64,000 nt of DNA. Source: CAWDCV01 sp963728125. Lineage in GTDB: Bacteria > Actinomycetota > Actinomycetes > CAWDCV01. Below are positions 26,861 to 34,796 of this stretch, in pieces. Made by a program: the position numbers and the translations under genes. The notes beneath the pieces are model-generated. The model ran no database searches and was not told the origin of the DNA. It was given only the letters and a program-made list of their open reading frames with translations. Numbering within the stretch: position 1 is the first letter of the stretch; each line of letters starts with the position of its first letter. The stretch covers positions 1 to 64,000 of the forward strand of contig CAVSIZ010000019.1 of the NCBI GenBank assembly GCA_963728125.1. The letters run 5' to 3'.

Positions 26861-27879
26861 ATGGTCGTCCTCGGCTCGACTGATCGCAGCGTCGGAACGA
26901 CCTCCTTGCCGAGCCGGTTGATCGCCGCGATCGTCTCGTCGGCGTCCATCGTCGGCCACTGCGGCCGTACGAGCAGCGGGTCGACGGGCAGCGTTGTCAC
27001 CAGGTCGACGAGCTGTTGCGTCACCTGCTCCGGCGAGCCGAGGACGGCGTGCCCGGCGACGGCAGCGGCGAAGTCCTCCTCCATGTTCGTGTCCGCCATG
27101 ACGTCCAGCCCGCGCTGGGCGTACGTCAGGTAGCGACCCTGCGCCACCCGGGCGTACTCGACGATCGCTTCCTCCCGCGAGTCGGCGACGAGCACGTTGC
27201 GGCGCAGCGGCTGCGGCCCGAACTCCTTGCCGCGTGCTTCGAACCCCTCCTTCACGGCGGCGTAGCGCTCGAGCACCTCGTGCACCGGCGTCTCTGGCGG
27301 GCAGGCGTAACCGTCACCGAAGCGACCCGCGCGACGCGCTCCGGCCAGGCTGTGAGCGCCGATCCAGATCGGTGGGTACGGCTGCTGGACGGGACGCAGG
27401 TGAGGCGTGACGCCGTCGAGCTGGAAGTACTTCCCGGAGAACGTCACCTCGTCCTCGGTCCAGAGCTTGATCATCAGCTCGAGCGATTCGTCCATCCGGC
27501 CGGCGCGCTGCTTGTACGGAACGTCGAGGTAGTCGAACTCCTCGGCCCGATAGCCGAGCCCCGCACCGAAGACGAGCCGACCCTCGGTGACGACGTCGAG
27601 GGTCGCGATCTCCTCCGCGAGCATCACCGGGTGGTAGAGCGGCGCGATCATGATCTGGGTGACGAGCCGGACATTCGGGTCGACGTCGGCCGCGAGCCGA
27701 GCCAGCAGGGGAACCGGCTGCAGCCACCGCAGGTCGCCGTACAGGAAGTGCTGCCCGATAGCGATGTAGGTGAAGTCGTTGCGCTGCGCCGCCTCCACGA
27801 TGCGGCGCACGTCGGAGAACTGCTGCGCCGGTGGCACCGACGTGGGGACGTCGCTCAGTAGCAGGCCGACCTGGACCAT
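26857..27879 (-). CDS. LLM class (luciferase-like) flavin/F420-dependent oxidoreductase, paralogue A
   Basis: 340 residues, bacterial-luciferase-like TIM barrel. Features are IAIGQHFLYGDLRWLQP near the N terminus, IMIAPLYHPVMLAEEIATLD, FGAGLGYRAEEFD, PPIWIGAHSLAGARRAGRFGDG and a C-terminal GSPEQVTQQL. Such enzymes are monooxygenases or dehydrogenases using FMNH2 or F420. It is clearly related to paralogues B (50057-51103) and C (52896-53930), which share the GQHxLYGDLRWLQP signature. It lies in the long leftward operon starting at 31237. Confidence 0.9.
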   Translation of the reverse strand: MVQVGLLLSDVPTSVPPAQQFSDVRRIVEAAQRNDFTYIAIGQHFLYGDLRWLQPVPLLARLAADVDPNVRLVTQIMIAPLYHPVMLAEEIATLDVVTEGRLVFGAGLGYRAEEFDYLDVPYKQRAGRMDESLELMIKLWTEDEVTFSGKYFQLDGVTPHLRPVQQPYPPIWIGAHSLAGARRAGRFGDGYACPPETPVHEVLERYAAVKEGFEARGKEFGPQPLRRNVLVADSREEAIVEYARVAQGRYLTYAQRGLDVMADTNMEEDFAAAVAGHAVLGSPEQVTQQLVDLVTTLPVDPLLVRPQWPTMDADETIAAINRLGKEVVPTLRSVEPRTTI

Positions 27880-27894
27880 GACTCCTCCTCGGGC

Positions 27895-28374
27895 TCAGGC
27901 GGGTTTGGGGGCGACGCCAGACCACTGGCTGTCGGCGGATGGCAGCGGCACGACACCGTCGACATGGATCCGCTTGTGCACGAACCGCAGCCCGTCGCCG
28001 TCGTCGCGCATCGAGTCGGAGTACTGCCCGATCACGATGCGGCTGCCCTCTGGATCGAACATGGTGGCGGCGAAGTACGCCCTCGCGCGCACTCCGCCTC
28101 CGTTGTCTTCCTCGGGAAAGGCCTGGACATTCGTCACGACGTGCTTGCTGCTGAGAACGTCGGAGTCACGGAACCCTCGGTAGACCGCGAGGAAGGCGTC
28201 CCGACCGTGCTTCGTTCCGTCGGCGCGGGTGATGTCGACGTCCTCGACGGCGAGGCGCTCCAGCGTGTCGAGGTCGCCCTCGTCCACGGCGCGTGCGTAC
28301 GCGTAGAGCAGCTGCGCCGCCCGCTCGGACAGGTCTGCATCTGCCACCGCCGCAGTGACAGAGGGGACTGTCAC
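27895..28374 (-). CDS. SnoaL/NTF2-like domain protein
   Basis: 159 residues with the cone-shaped NTF2-like pattern: helical N terminus (LLYAYARAVDEGDLDTLERL), DITRADGTKHGRDAFLAVY, then beta-rich segments VRARAYFAATMF and VHKRIHVDGVVPLP. This family includes small hydratases, isomerases and ring-hydroxylating dioxygenase beta subunits; the specific reaction cannot be read. GTG start in a GTGA overlap with the SDR gene upstream. Confidence 0.8.
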   Translation of the reverse strand: MTVPSVTAAVADADLSERAAQLLYAYARAVDEGDLDTLERLAVEDVDITRADGTKHGRDAFLAVYRGFRDSDVLSSKHVVTNVQAFPEEDNGGGVRARAYFAATMFDPEGSRIVIGQYSDSMRDDGDGLRFVHKRIHVDGVVPLPSADSQWSGVAPKPA

Positions 28375-29157
28375 TTCGCCACCTGACCGCCGTCGATGGG
28401 GATCGTGACGCCGGTGACCATGCCCGCGTCATCGCTGGCGAGGAAGGCGACCACACCGGCGATCTCGGCCGGCTGCGCCGCCCGGCCGAGCGGGATCAAC
28501 GCGATGAAGTTGCCCATCAGGTCATCGATGTTCGCGCCAGGATCACGGCCGAAGAACTGCGGCAGCATCGGGGTGTCGACGGCGCCGGGCGCGATGACGT
28601 TGACGCGGATGCCGTCCGGGCGCACCGACCAGGGCCAGGGCGCGGGCGTACGCGACCAGCGCGCCCTTGGTCAGCGAGTAGATCGGGCTGAACGGCGAGC
28701 CGACGAGCGCGGACGTCGAGGCGGTCATCGTCACCGACGCCTTGCGGTCGCCGCGCTTGAGCAGGTCGAAGGCAAGCGTGGTGGCGTACCAGCAGCTCTT
28801 GACGTTGACGTCGATGTTGCGCGCCCAGTCCTCCTCGGAGACCTCGATGCCCGCTGGCCCGGGCATGCCGACCTGGTGGTGCAGGACGTGCAGCTTGCCG
28901 TGCTGCTCGTCGATGCGCGCGTACAGGGCACGCAGGTCGTCGGCACTGGTGGCGTTGACCTGCTCGGGCTGCGCCGCGCCGCCGTCAGCCAGGATCTCCT
29001 CGGCGACGGTCTTGGCGGCATCGGCGCTCAGATCGACGACGTAGACATGCGCACCCTCGGACGCGAGGCGATGCGAGATGGCGCGCCCCATCCCGGAACC
29101 GCCGCCGATGACGGCAGCGATGCGGTTGCTGAATCGCCCGGGCACGGGAATGGTCAT
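28371..29157 (-). pseudogene. Short-chain dehydrogenase/reductase, broken by a single-base frameshift
   Basis: The first part has GGGSGMGRAISHRLA, a cofactor loop and the YSLTKGALVAYARALALV segment with catalytic Tyr and Lys. The remainder is in another frame from 28625: VRPDGIRVNVIAPGAVDTPM through GVTIPIDGGQVAK. One extra base in the two-C run at 28625-28626 separates them. Joined, it is a normal SDR of about 261 residues. The catalytic Asn-Ala-Gly loop is unusual (HHQVGM). ATGA and GTGA overlaps with neighbours argue that the gene is functional in the real genome. Confidence 0.85.
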
Positions 29158-29549
29158 GCTCTCGTCCTTTCGTCAGTACGTACCGACGGAATGCGCTCGG
29201 TGAGGGGAGAGAAGAAACCCACGATGAAGGCGGAGGGGTCGAGGGTGTCCGAGACGCTGACCACCGGGTCGCGGCCCGCGGCCAACGCCTCGGCGCGCTC
29301 CTGGCGCTGCCAGCGGAACTGGGCGTACGCGGTATCGAGCTGGTCCTCGTCGATCTCGTAGATCGCGAGGTAGCGGTACGGGCACGGCGGTGCCTCCGGC
29401 AGCGATGCTTGCTCGAAGCGCTGCGCGGACAGGAAGCCATCGAGCTTGTTGATGGTGTCGAGGACGTGCACCTGCGAGTACCAGCGGTTGAACTCGTCCT
29501 CCTGCCCCGGCTTGGCGTTGCTCAGGACGACCATCAGATGACTAGCCAC
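29154..29549 (-). CDS. Dimeric alpha/beta-barrel (EthD-like) small protein
   Basis: 131 residues from the GTG at 29549, which has GGGGAGG at good distance. The pattern MVVLSNAKPGQEDEFNRWYSQVHVLDTINKLDGFLSAQRFE, followed by YRYLAIYEIDEDQLDTAYAQF, is that of ferredoxin-fold dimeric barrel proteins (EthD/DUF4286 type). Members act as small monooxygenases, dehalogenases or accessory factors in aromatic and hydrocarbon degradation. No exact role can be given. It overlaps the PPOX gene by 8 nt and the SDR gene by 4. Confidence 0.7.
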   Translation of the reverse strand: MASHLMVVLSNAKPGQEDEFNRWYSQVHVLDTINKLDGFLSAQRFEQASLPEAPPCPYRYLAIYEIDEDQLDTAYAQFRWQRQERAEALAAGRDPVVSVSDTLDPSAFIVGFFSPLTERIPSVRTDERTRA

Positions 29550-30054
29550 CGGCGCCTCCCCGCCCGTCGCCGGGCATCTTGCGGGAGTCGTGACTGGCGG
29601 CGATGCCGACCGGGCGCACCTTGAAGACGACGCGGTTGTCGCTGTCGAGCAACCGCATGAACTCGTCCGGCTTGGCGGCCTTGAGCTTGTCGGCGAAACG
29701 CGGCAGGAACCAGTCCTTGGTGTCCCGGTCGTCGTGCACTTCAGCGACACCGCGGATTGCCAGCATGCGACGCCCCGGCAGCGAGGTCCCTGCTGACGAG
29801 ACGACGATCGTCACCCGTGGGTTGTCCACGATCGCGCGCGCATGTGCGCGGGTACGCGTCGCCGTCAGCCAGAACGCAGCATCGGCATCTTTGGCGGCGT
29901 ACAGGAAGCTCATGACAACGCCGCCGGGCCAGCCCTCGGGGTCGGCGAAGATGAATGTGCATTCGGTCTGCACGGACAGCAGCTCGTCGCGACTCTCGTC
30001 GTCGAGGCGCAGCGTGCGCAGGTCCTCGAGGTCGTCGACTCCGATCCGGCCCAT
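29542..30054 (-). CDS. Pyridoxamine 5'-phosphate oxidase-like (PPOX/FDR) flavin- or F420-binding protein
   Basis: 170 residues, split beta-barrel fold. Segments ELLSVQTECTFIFADPEGWP, VVMSFLYAAKDADAAFWLTATRTRAHARAI, PRVTIVVSS and MLAIRGVAEVHDDRD are typical of the PPOX family that binds FMN or F420. Presence beside luciferase-like oxidoreductases suggests a flavin or F420 redox role in the pathway (inference). Second gene of the operon after the acyl-CoA dehydrogenase at 31237. Confidence 0.82.
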   Translation of the reverse strand: MGRIGVDDLEDLRTLRLDDESRDELLSVQTECTFIFADPEGWPGGVVMSFLYAAKDADAAFWLTATRTRAHARAIVDNPRVTIVVSSAGTSLPGRRMLAIRGVAEVHDDRDTKDWFLPRFADKLKAAKPDEFMRLLDSDNRVVFKVRPVGIAASHDSRKMPGDGRGGAGG

Positions 30055-30070
30055 GGTCAGCGCCCGCCCA

Positions 30071-31237
30071 TCAACGGCGCTGGTCGAAGGAGCGGCCGAG
30101 CAGCTCGGACACGATGCGGATGCGCTGCATAGTCGGCGTGCCGCCGGCGATGGCCCAGCCGTGGGCGTCGCGATGCAGCCGCTCGATGCCGTACTCCTCG
30201 GTGTAGCCGTTGCCGCCGTGTAGCTGCATGGCGAGGTCGGTGACCCGCTTGGCCATCTCGTTGGCCGTGGTCTTCGCGACCGATACCTCGAATGGATCGG
30301 GCAGCCCGGTGCCCGCGTTGGCGGCTGCGCGGACGAGGAGCTGCCGCGCTGCCTCCACCTCGAGCACCATGTCGGCGAGGGTCATCTGCACGGCCTGGAA
30401 CTCGATGAGCGGCTTGCCGAACTGGCGCCGCTCCTGCACGTACGCCACGGTGCGGTCGAGGGCGGCCTGCGCGATGGCGAGGCTCATTGTGGTGTTGCCG
30501 AGACGCTCGATAGAGAAGATCTGGAACAGCTGGCGGAACCCGCCTGGACCGACGACGAGGTTCTCGTCGGGCACGCGTACGTCATCGAAGATCACGTCGG
30601 CCGAGGGGATGCCGCGAAAGCCCATCAGCTTTTCCTGCGCACCGAAGCTCACGCCCGGGCGTTCCTTCTCGACGATGAGCGCGCCGATGCCTTTGGAGCC
30701 GGGGTCGTCGCTGAGCCGGGTGTAGACGAGGTAGAGGTCGGCCTCGCCGCCGTTGGAGATCCAGCGCTTGGAGCCGTTGAGCGTCCAGGTGCCGTCGGAC
30801 TGCTTGGCCCGAGTGGTCATGTCGGTCGCGGCCGAACCCGCGTCGGGCTCGGAGATGGCGACGGCCATGGTGATGTCGCCGCGGACGATGCCGGGCAGCA
30901 GGCGCTGCTTCTGCTCGTCCGTACCTATCAGACTGATGACCTTCGCCGGACCGGTGTTGGCCTCGAACACCTGGAAAGCCGCGGGACGGCACTGCTTGGC
31001 GAGCTCCTCCTGGACGACGAGAGCGGCGAGCAGCGGGGCTCCGGAACCGCCGTACTCCTCGGGCAGCGAGATGCCGAGCCAGCCGAGCTCGCCCAGGTAG
31101 CGTCGCTCCTCGATCGGCACCCGCGTCCGGTTCGCGTCCCACTCTGCTGCGAGTGGGGCATAGCGCTCGCGGGCCACGGTCGCCGCGATCTCCCGGATCT
31201 CGGCGTAGTCATCGTCGGGGCCGTTGCCTGCCACCAT
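30071..31237 (-). CDS. Acyl-CoA dehydrogenase
   Basis: 388 residues from the ATG at 31237 (MVAGNGPDDDYAEIREI), preceded by AGGGAAGG. Standard signatures: LPEEYGGSGAPL, AISEPDAGSAATDMTT, GSKRWISNGGEADLYL, QERRQFGKPLIEFQ, AMQLHGGNGYTEEYGIERLHRDA and GTPTMQRIRIV. The sequence GYTEEYGIERL is typical of short/branched-chain acyl-CoA dehydrogenases. First gene of a nine-gene leftward operon ending with the CoA transferase. Divergent from the thiolase operon across copy 2 of the island motif. Confidence 0.92.
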   Translation of the reverse strand: MVAGNGPDDDYAEIREIAATVARERYAPLAAEWDANRTRVPIEERRYLGELGWLGISLPEEYGGSGAPLLAALVVQEELAKQCRPAAFQVFEANTGPAKVISLIGTDEQKQRLLPGIVRGDITMAVAISEPDAGSAATDMTTRAKQSDGTWTLNGSKRWISNGGEADLYLVYTRLSDDPGSKGIGALIVEKERPGVSFGAQEKLMGFRGIPSADVIFDDVRVPDENLVVGPGGFRQLFQIFSIERLGNTTMSLAIAQAALDRTVAYVQERRQFGKPLIEFQAVQMTLADMVLEVEAARQLLVRAAANAGTGLPDPFEVSVAKTTANEMAKRVTDLAMQLHGGNGYTEEYGIERLHRDAHGWAIAGGTPTMQRIRIVSELLGRSFDQRR

Positions 31238-31267
31238 GGCTGCCCAACCTTCCCTCTTCGTGCTAAC

Positions 31268-31291
31268 CATGATATTCGTAGGCATGGATAG
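31268..31291 (+). promoter_or_regulatory. Island 24-bp promoter/operator motif, copy 2
   Basis: Reads CATGATATTCGTAGG then CATGGATAG, in the 77-nt gap between the divergent acyl-CoA dehydrogenase and thiolase operons. It has CATG-N11-CATG spacing. Its first ten bases recur at 47841-47850 and 60808-60817 (as GAATATCATG on the plus strand). Confidence 0.65.
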
Positions 31292-31314
31292 AACGTCAAG
31301 GGCGGAGAATCCGA

Positions 31315-32494
31315 ATGCCGACTCGCGCTGTCATTGTCGACGCCGTCCGCTCACCGATGGGACGCGGTAAGTCCACCGGTGCGTTGGCGGGACTGCATCC
31401 GGCCGACCTGCTCGCCCAGGTGCTGTCGGCGCTGGTGGACCGGTCGTCGCTCGACCCGGCTCTGGTGGACGACGTCCTCGTTGGCTGCGTGGGCGGGGCA
31501 GGCGAGCAGTCGGCGACGCCAGGCCGGCAGGCGCTGCTCGCGGCCGGCTGGCCGACGTCAGTGCCGTCGGTGACGATCGAGCGGAAGTGCGGCTCCGGTC
31601 AGCAGGCGGTGGAGTTCGCCGCGGCCGGCATCGTTGCCGGGCTGTACGACATCGCGGTCGCCGGTGGCGTGGAGTCGATGAGCCGGGTACCGATGGGTTC
31701 GGCGCGGATGGGCGCGGATCCGTTCGGCGTCGGCGTGCGGGAGCGATTCCCGGTCCTCGTGCCGCAGGGCGTCTCGGCCGAGCTCGTCGCGCAGCGCTTC
31801 GGCCTCAGCCGTACGCAGCTGGATGAATACGCCGCGCGCTCGCACGCGCGGGCGGAGATCGACCCGCGTCGACGGCGGGTTCAAGGACGAGATCGCTCCC
31901 ATCCTCGCCGGTGGTGCGGCGGTGACCGAGGACGAGACGATCCGCGCCGGGACGACCGTGGAGAAACTCGGCGAGCTGGCGGCCGCATTCGGAAGCGATG
32001 ACATGGTGGCCCAGTTCCCTGATGTGGAGTGGAAGGTGACCGCCGGCAACTCGTCGCAGATCACCGACGGGGCGGCCGCGCTGTTGCTGATGAGTGAAGA
32101 ACGGGCGTCAGAGCTGGGGCTACGGCCGCGAGCGCGCATCCTCGCCTCGTCGGTTTGCGGGGACGACCCGTTGCTGATGCTGACCGGCCCGATCCCCGCG
32201 ACCCACCGCGTTCTCGCTCGCGCGGGCGAATCCATCGAGGACGTGGACGCCATTGAGGTCAACGAGGCGTTCGCATCCGTACCGCTGGCGTGGCAGGCCG
32301 AGTTCGGCGTACCGGAGGATCGGCTCAACCCGCGCGGCGGCGCGATCGCCCTGGGGCACCCGCTCGGCGCGTCAGGAGCGCGTCTCATGACGACCCTGAT
32401 CAACCACCTCGAAGCGACCGGCGGCCGGCTCGGACTGCAGACCATGTGCGAGGCCGGCGGCATGGCCAACGCCACCCTGATCGAACGGATGTAA
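31315..32494 (+). pseudogene. Acetyl-CoA acetyltransferase (thiolase), broken by a single-base frameshift
   Basis: Frame 1 carries the thiolase N terminus (RAVIVDAVRSPMGRG), the nucleophile Cys in IERKCGSGQQAVEFA, and GGVESMSRVPMGS, up to HARAEID at 31863. Frame 2 continues RVDGGFKDEIAPIL, NSSQITDGAAALLLMSE, VNEAFASVPLAW, GHPLGASGARLMTT and MCEAGGMANATL. One extra C in the CCC run 31863-31865 is the only defect; the joined protein is about 392 residues. The stop shares bases with the SDR start (TAATG). A paralogue is at 14800-15948. Confidence 0.87.
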
Positions 32495-33261
32495 TGGTGG
32501 ATCTCACCGGCAGCAGTGTTGTGGTCACTGGTGGCGCGTCGGGCCTCGGCCTGGCGACGGTTCGAGCGCTCGCGGCGCGCAAGGTCGAGGTGGTCATGCT
32601 CGACCTGCCGACGTCGGCCGGCGCGGAGGAGGCGGAGTCCGTCGACGGCTCGGTGCAGTTCGCGCCTGGCGACGTCACGGACACCGCGTCCGTCGAGGCA
32701 GCCTTGGATGTCGCCGAGCAGCGCGGCCCACTTCGTGCGCTCGTGCACTGCGCCGGCAAGGGCGGCACCGTACGCGTCGTCGAGCGGGACGGCAGCCCCG
32801 GCTCGCTGGAGATGTACGAGAACCTGATCCGGCTCAATCTGACGGGAACGTTCAACATGTTGCGGCTGAGCGCGGCCCGCATGGTGCGAAACGAACCGAT
32901 CGACGGCGAGCGCGGCGTCTGCGTGCTAACCGCGTCGGTAGCGGCGTGGGAGGGCCAGATCGGTCAGATCCCGTACGCCTCAGCGAAGGCCGGGATCGTG
33001 GGCATGACGCTGGTGGCGGCGCGCGACCTCGCGAGGAAGCTGGTTCGCGTGTGCACAATCGCGCCAGGCGTCTTCGACACACCGATCCTGTCGCGGTTCT
33101 CCGATGACGTCCGGCAGGCGCTGGCGGCGCAGATACCGCATCCGGCTCGGCTGGGACAACCGCCAGAGTATGCCTCGCTCGCGCTGCAGATCATCGACAA
33201 CCCGATGCTGAACGGGGAGACGATCCGCCTCGACGGCGCGATCCGGATGCAGCCGCGATGA
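32494..33261 (+). CDS. Short-chain dehydrogenase (3-hydroxyacyl-CoA dehydrogenase type II-like)
   Basis: 255 residues. The N-terminal loop TGGASGLGLATVRAL, GDVTDTASVEAALD, HCAGKGG, the long insertion around RVVERDGSPGSLEMYENLIRLNLTG, catalytic YASAKAGIVGMT and IAPGVFDTPIL resemble the 17-beta-HSD10/HCD2 group, which oxidises 3-hydroxyacyl-CoA. That fits its position between thiolase and crotonase. The ATG overlaps the thiolase stop; the stop overlaps the crotonase ATG. Confidence 0.9.
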   Translation: MVDLTGSSVVVTGGASGLGLATVRALAARKVEVVMLDLPTSAGAEEAESVDGSVQFAPGDVTDTASVEAALDVAEQRGPLRALVHCAGKGGTVRVVERDGSPGSLEMYENLIRLNLTGTFNMLRLSAARMVRNEPIDGERGVCVLTASVAAWEGQIGQIPYASAKAGIVGMTLVAARDLARKLVRVCTIAPGVFDTPILSRFSDDVRQALAAQIPHPARLGQPPEYASLALQIIDNPMLNGETIRLDGAIRMQPR

Positions 33262-34019
33262 CTCCGGTCCTGACCCGGGAGGAGTCGGGCATCCTGGTAG
33301 TGACGATCAACCGCCCCGAGGTGCGCAACGCGATCAACCTTGCGGCCGCGTCGGGAATCGCTGCGGCGATGGACGAGCTGGACTCGCGCTCCGACCTCGT
33401 CGCCGGCGTGTTGACTGGGGCTGGATCGTCGTTCTGCACCGGGATGGATCTCAAGGCGTTCCTCGCGGGCGAGCGGCCGTCGGTGCCGGGCCGCGGCTTC
33501 GCCGGCATCGTGGAGCGCCCACCAGACAAGCCGCTGATCGCGGCGGTCGAGGGTTACGCGGTCGCCGGGGGCTTCGAGATCGCACTGGCCTGCGACCTGC
33601 TCGTGGCTGCGTCGGACGCGCAGTTCGGCCTGCCCGAGGTTCGGCGCGGGCTGGTGGCGGCAGGCGGCGGGTTGTTGCGGTTGCCGACGCGGGTGCCGTA
33701 CGGCTTGGCAGTGGAGTGGGCGCTGACGGGAGCGTTCGTGCAAGCGACGCGGGCCTTCGAGGTCGGTCTGGTGAACCGGCTGACCGACCCGGGTGGCGCG
33801 CTGGACGCAGCGCTGGAGTTGGCCGGGGCGATCGCCGCCAACGGGCCTCTCGCCGTACGAGCGACGAAGCGCATCCTGGTGTCGTCGCGTGACTGGCCCG
33901 CTGCGGAGGCGTTCGATCGGCAGCGCGAGATCAGCGAACCGGTGCGGGCGTCAGAAGATGCTCGGGAAGGTGCGCGAGCCTTTGCCGAGAAGCGCCGCCC
34001 GCAATGGCGCAGCGTCTGA
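33258..34019 (+). CDS. Enoyl-CoA hydratase/isomerase family protein
   Basis: 253 residues, complete crotonase fold. Oxyanion-hole segments are SSFCTGMDLKAFLAG near residue 60 and YAVAGGFEIALACDLLVA near 105; C-terminal helix EGARAFAEKRRPQW is usual. It hydrates or isomerises an enoyl-CoA. With thiolase and SDR it completes a beta-oxidation trio in one plus-strand operon. Convergent with the next crotonase, with three bases between stops. Confidence 0.92.
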   Translation: MTPVLTREESGILVVTINRPEVRNAINLAAASGIAAAMDELDSRSDLVAGVLTGAGSSFCTGMDLKAFLAGERPSVPGRGFAGIVERPPDKPLIAAVEGYAVAGGFEIALACDLLVAASDAQFGLPEVRRGLVAAGGGLLRLPTRVPYGLAVEWALTGAFVQATRAFEVGLVNRLTDPGGALDAALELAGAIAANGPLAVRATKRILVSSRDWPAAEAFDRQREISEPVRASEDAREGARAFAEKRRPQWRSV

Positions 34020-34022
34020 CGA

Positions 34023-34796
34023 CTATTCGGGGTCGGGGAACTGGGGGCGGCGCTTCTCGAGGAAGGCCGTCGCGCCCTCGACCATGTCAGGGCTGCCGAT
34101 GGCCTGGACGAGCATGCCGAGCCCCGTCGAGAACGAGTCACGTGCCGCGTTCCACCAGATGTTCGAGCTGATCTTGGTGATCTCGAGGTAACGCGGACTC
34201 AGCGCCTCGAACTCCGCGCACCACGCCTCGACCGTCGACTCCAACTCGGAGTCGTCGACGACCGCGTTGACCAGCCCCATCCGCAGCGCCTCGTCAGCGG
34301 GATAGCGCCGACACAGCATCGACAGCTCCTTCGCCCGCTTCTCACCGATCTGAATCCCCATGACGTTCGTCGCGCCGGTGACGGGCGAGCTGCCGACGCG
34401 CGGACCTGTCTGGCCGAATGTCGCCGAGCGCGCGGCAATGGCGAGGTCGCACGCAACCACGAGCTCGTTTCCGCCACCAGCAGCCGGCCCGTTGACCGCC
34501 GCGATGACCGGCCGCGGGCAGGTACGGATGGCGTCGAACAGTCGCAGCGACGCTCGATAGAGATGCCGCATGTCACCGGGCGTCGGCGTGCTCAACGACG
34601 CTAGCGATCCTCCGGCGCAGAAGCTGCGCTCGACGCCGGTGATGACGACAGACCGCATCGCCGACGCACCTTCCAGGGCCTCGACAATCGCCGCGGCCAT
34701 GTCGGCGTCGTACGCGTTGCGCCGCTCCGGACGGTTGAGCCGGATCCACAGCGAGGAGCCGCGCTGCTCGGTCAGGACGTCAGGCACGGCGGTCAC
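34023..34796 (-). CDS. Crotonase, MenB/BadI-like (possible ring-opening ketoacyl-CoA hydrolase)
   Basis: 257 residues from the GTG in a GTGA overlap with the acyl-CoA dehydrogenase stop. Oxyanion segments RSFCAGGSLASL and GPAAGGGNELVVACDLAIAA are present. It also has FGQTGPRVGSS, with EKRAKELSMLCRRYPADEALRMGLVN, which is characteristic of 1,4-dihydroxynaphthoyl-CoA synthase (MenB) and the related 2-ketocyclohexanecarboxyl-CoA hydrolase (BadI). No menaquinone genes are nearby, so a BadI-like alicyclic ring-cleavage role is the more interesting option. Simple enoyl-CoA hydratase remains possible. Confidence 0.8.
   Translation of the reverse strand: MTAVPDVLTEQRGSSLWIRLNRPERRNAYDADMAAAIVEALEGASAMRSVVITGVERSFCAGGSLASLSTPTPGDMRHLYRASLRLFDAIRTCPRPVIAAVNGPAAGGGNELVVACDLAIAARSATFGQTGPRVGSSPVTGATNVMGIQIGEKRAKELSMLCRRYPADEALRMGLVNAVVDDSELESTVEAWCAEFEALSPRYLEITKISSNIWWNAARDSFSTGLGMLVQAIGSPDMVEGATAFLEKRRPQFPDPE

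Noticed and set aside
34023..34796. Naming the MenB-like crotonase as menB of menaquinone synthesis
   Set aside because: No other men genes are in the window and the operon partner is an acyl-CoA dehydrogenase; the motif is shared with BadI.
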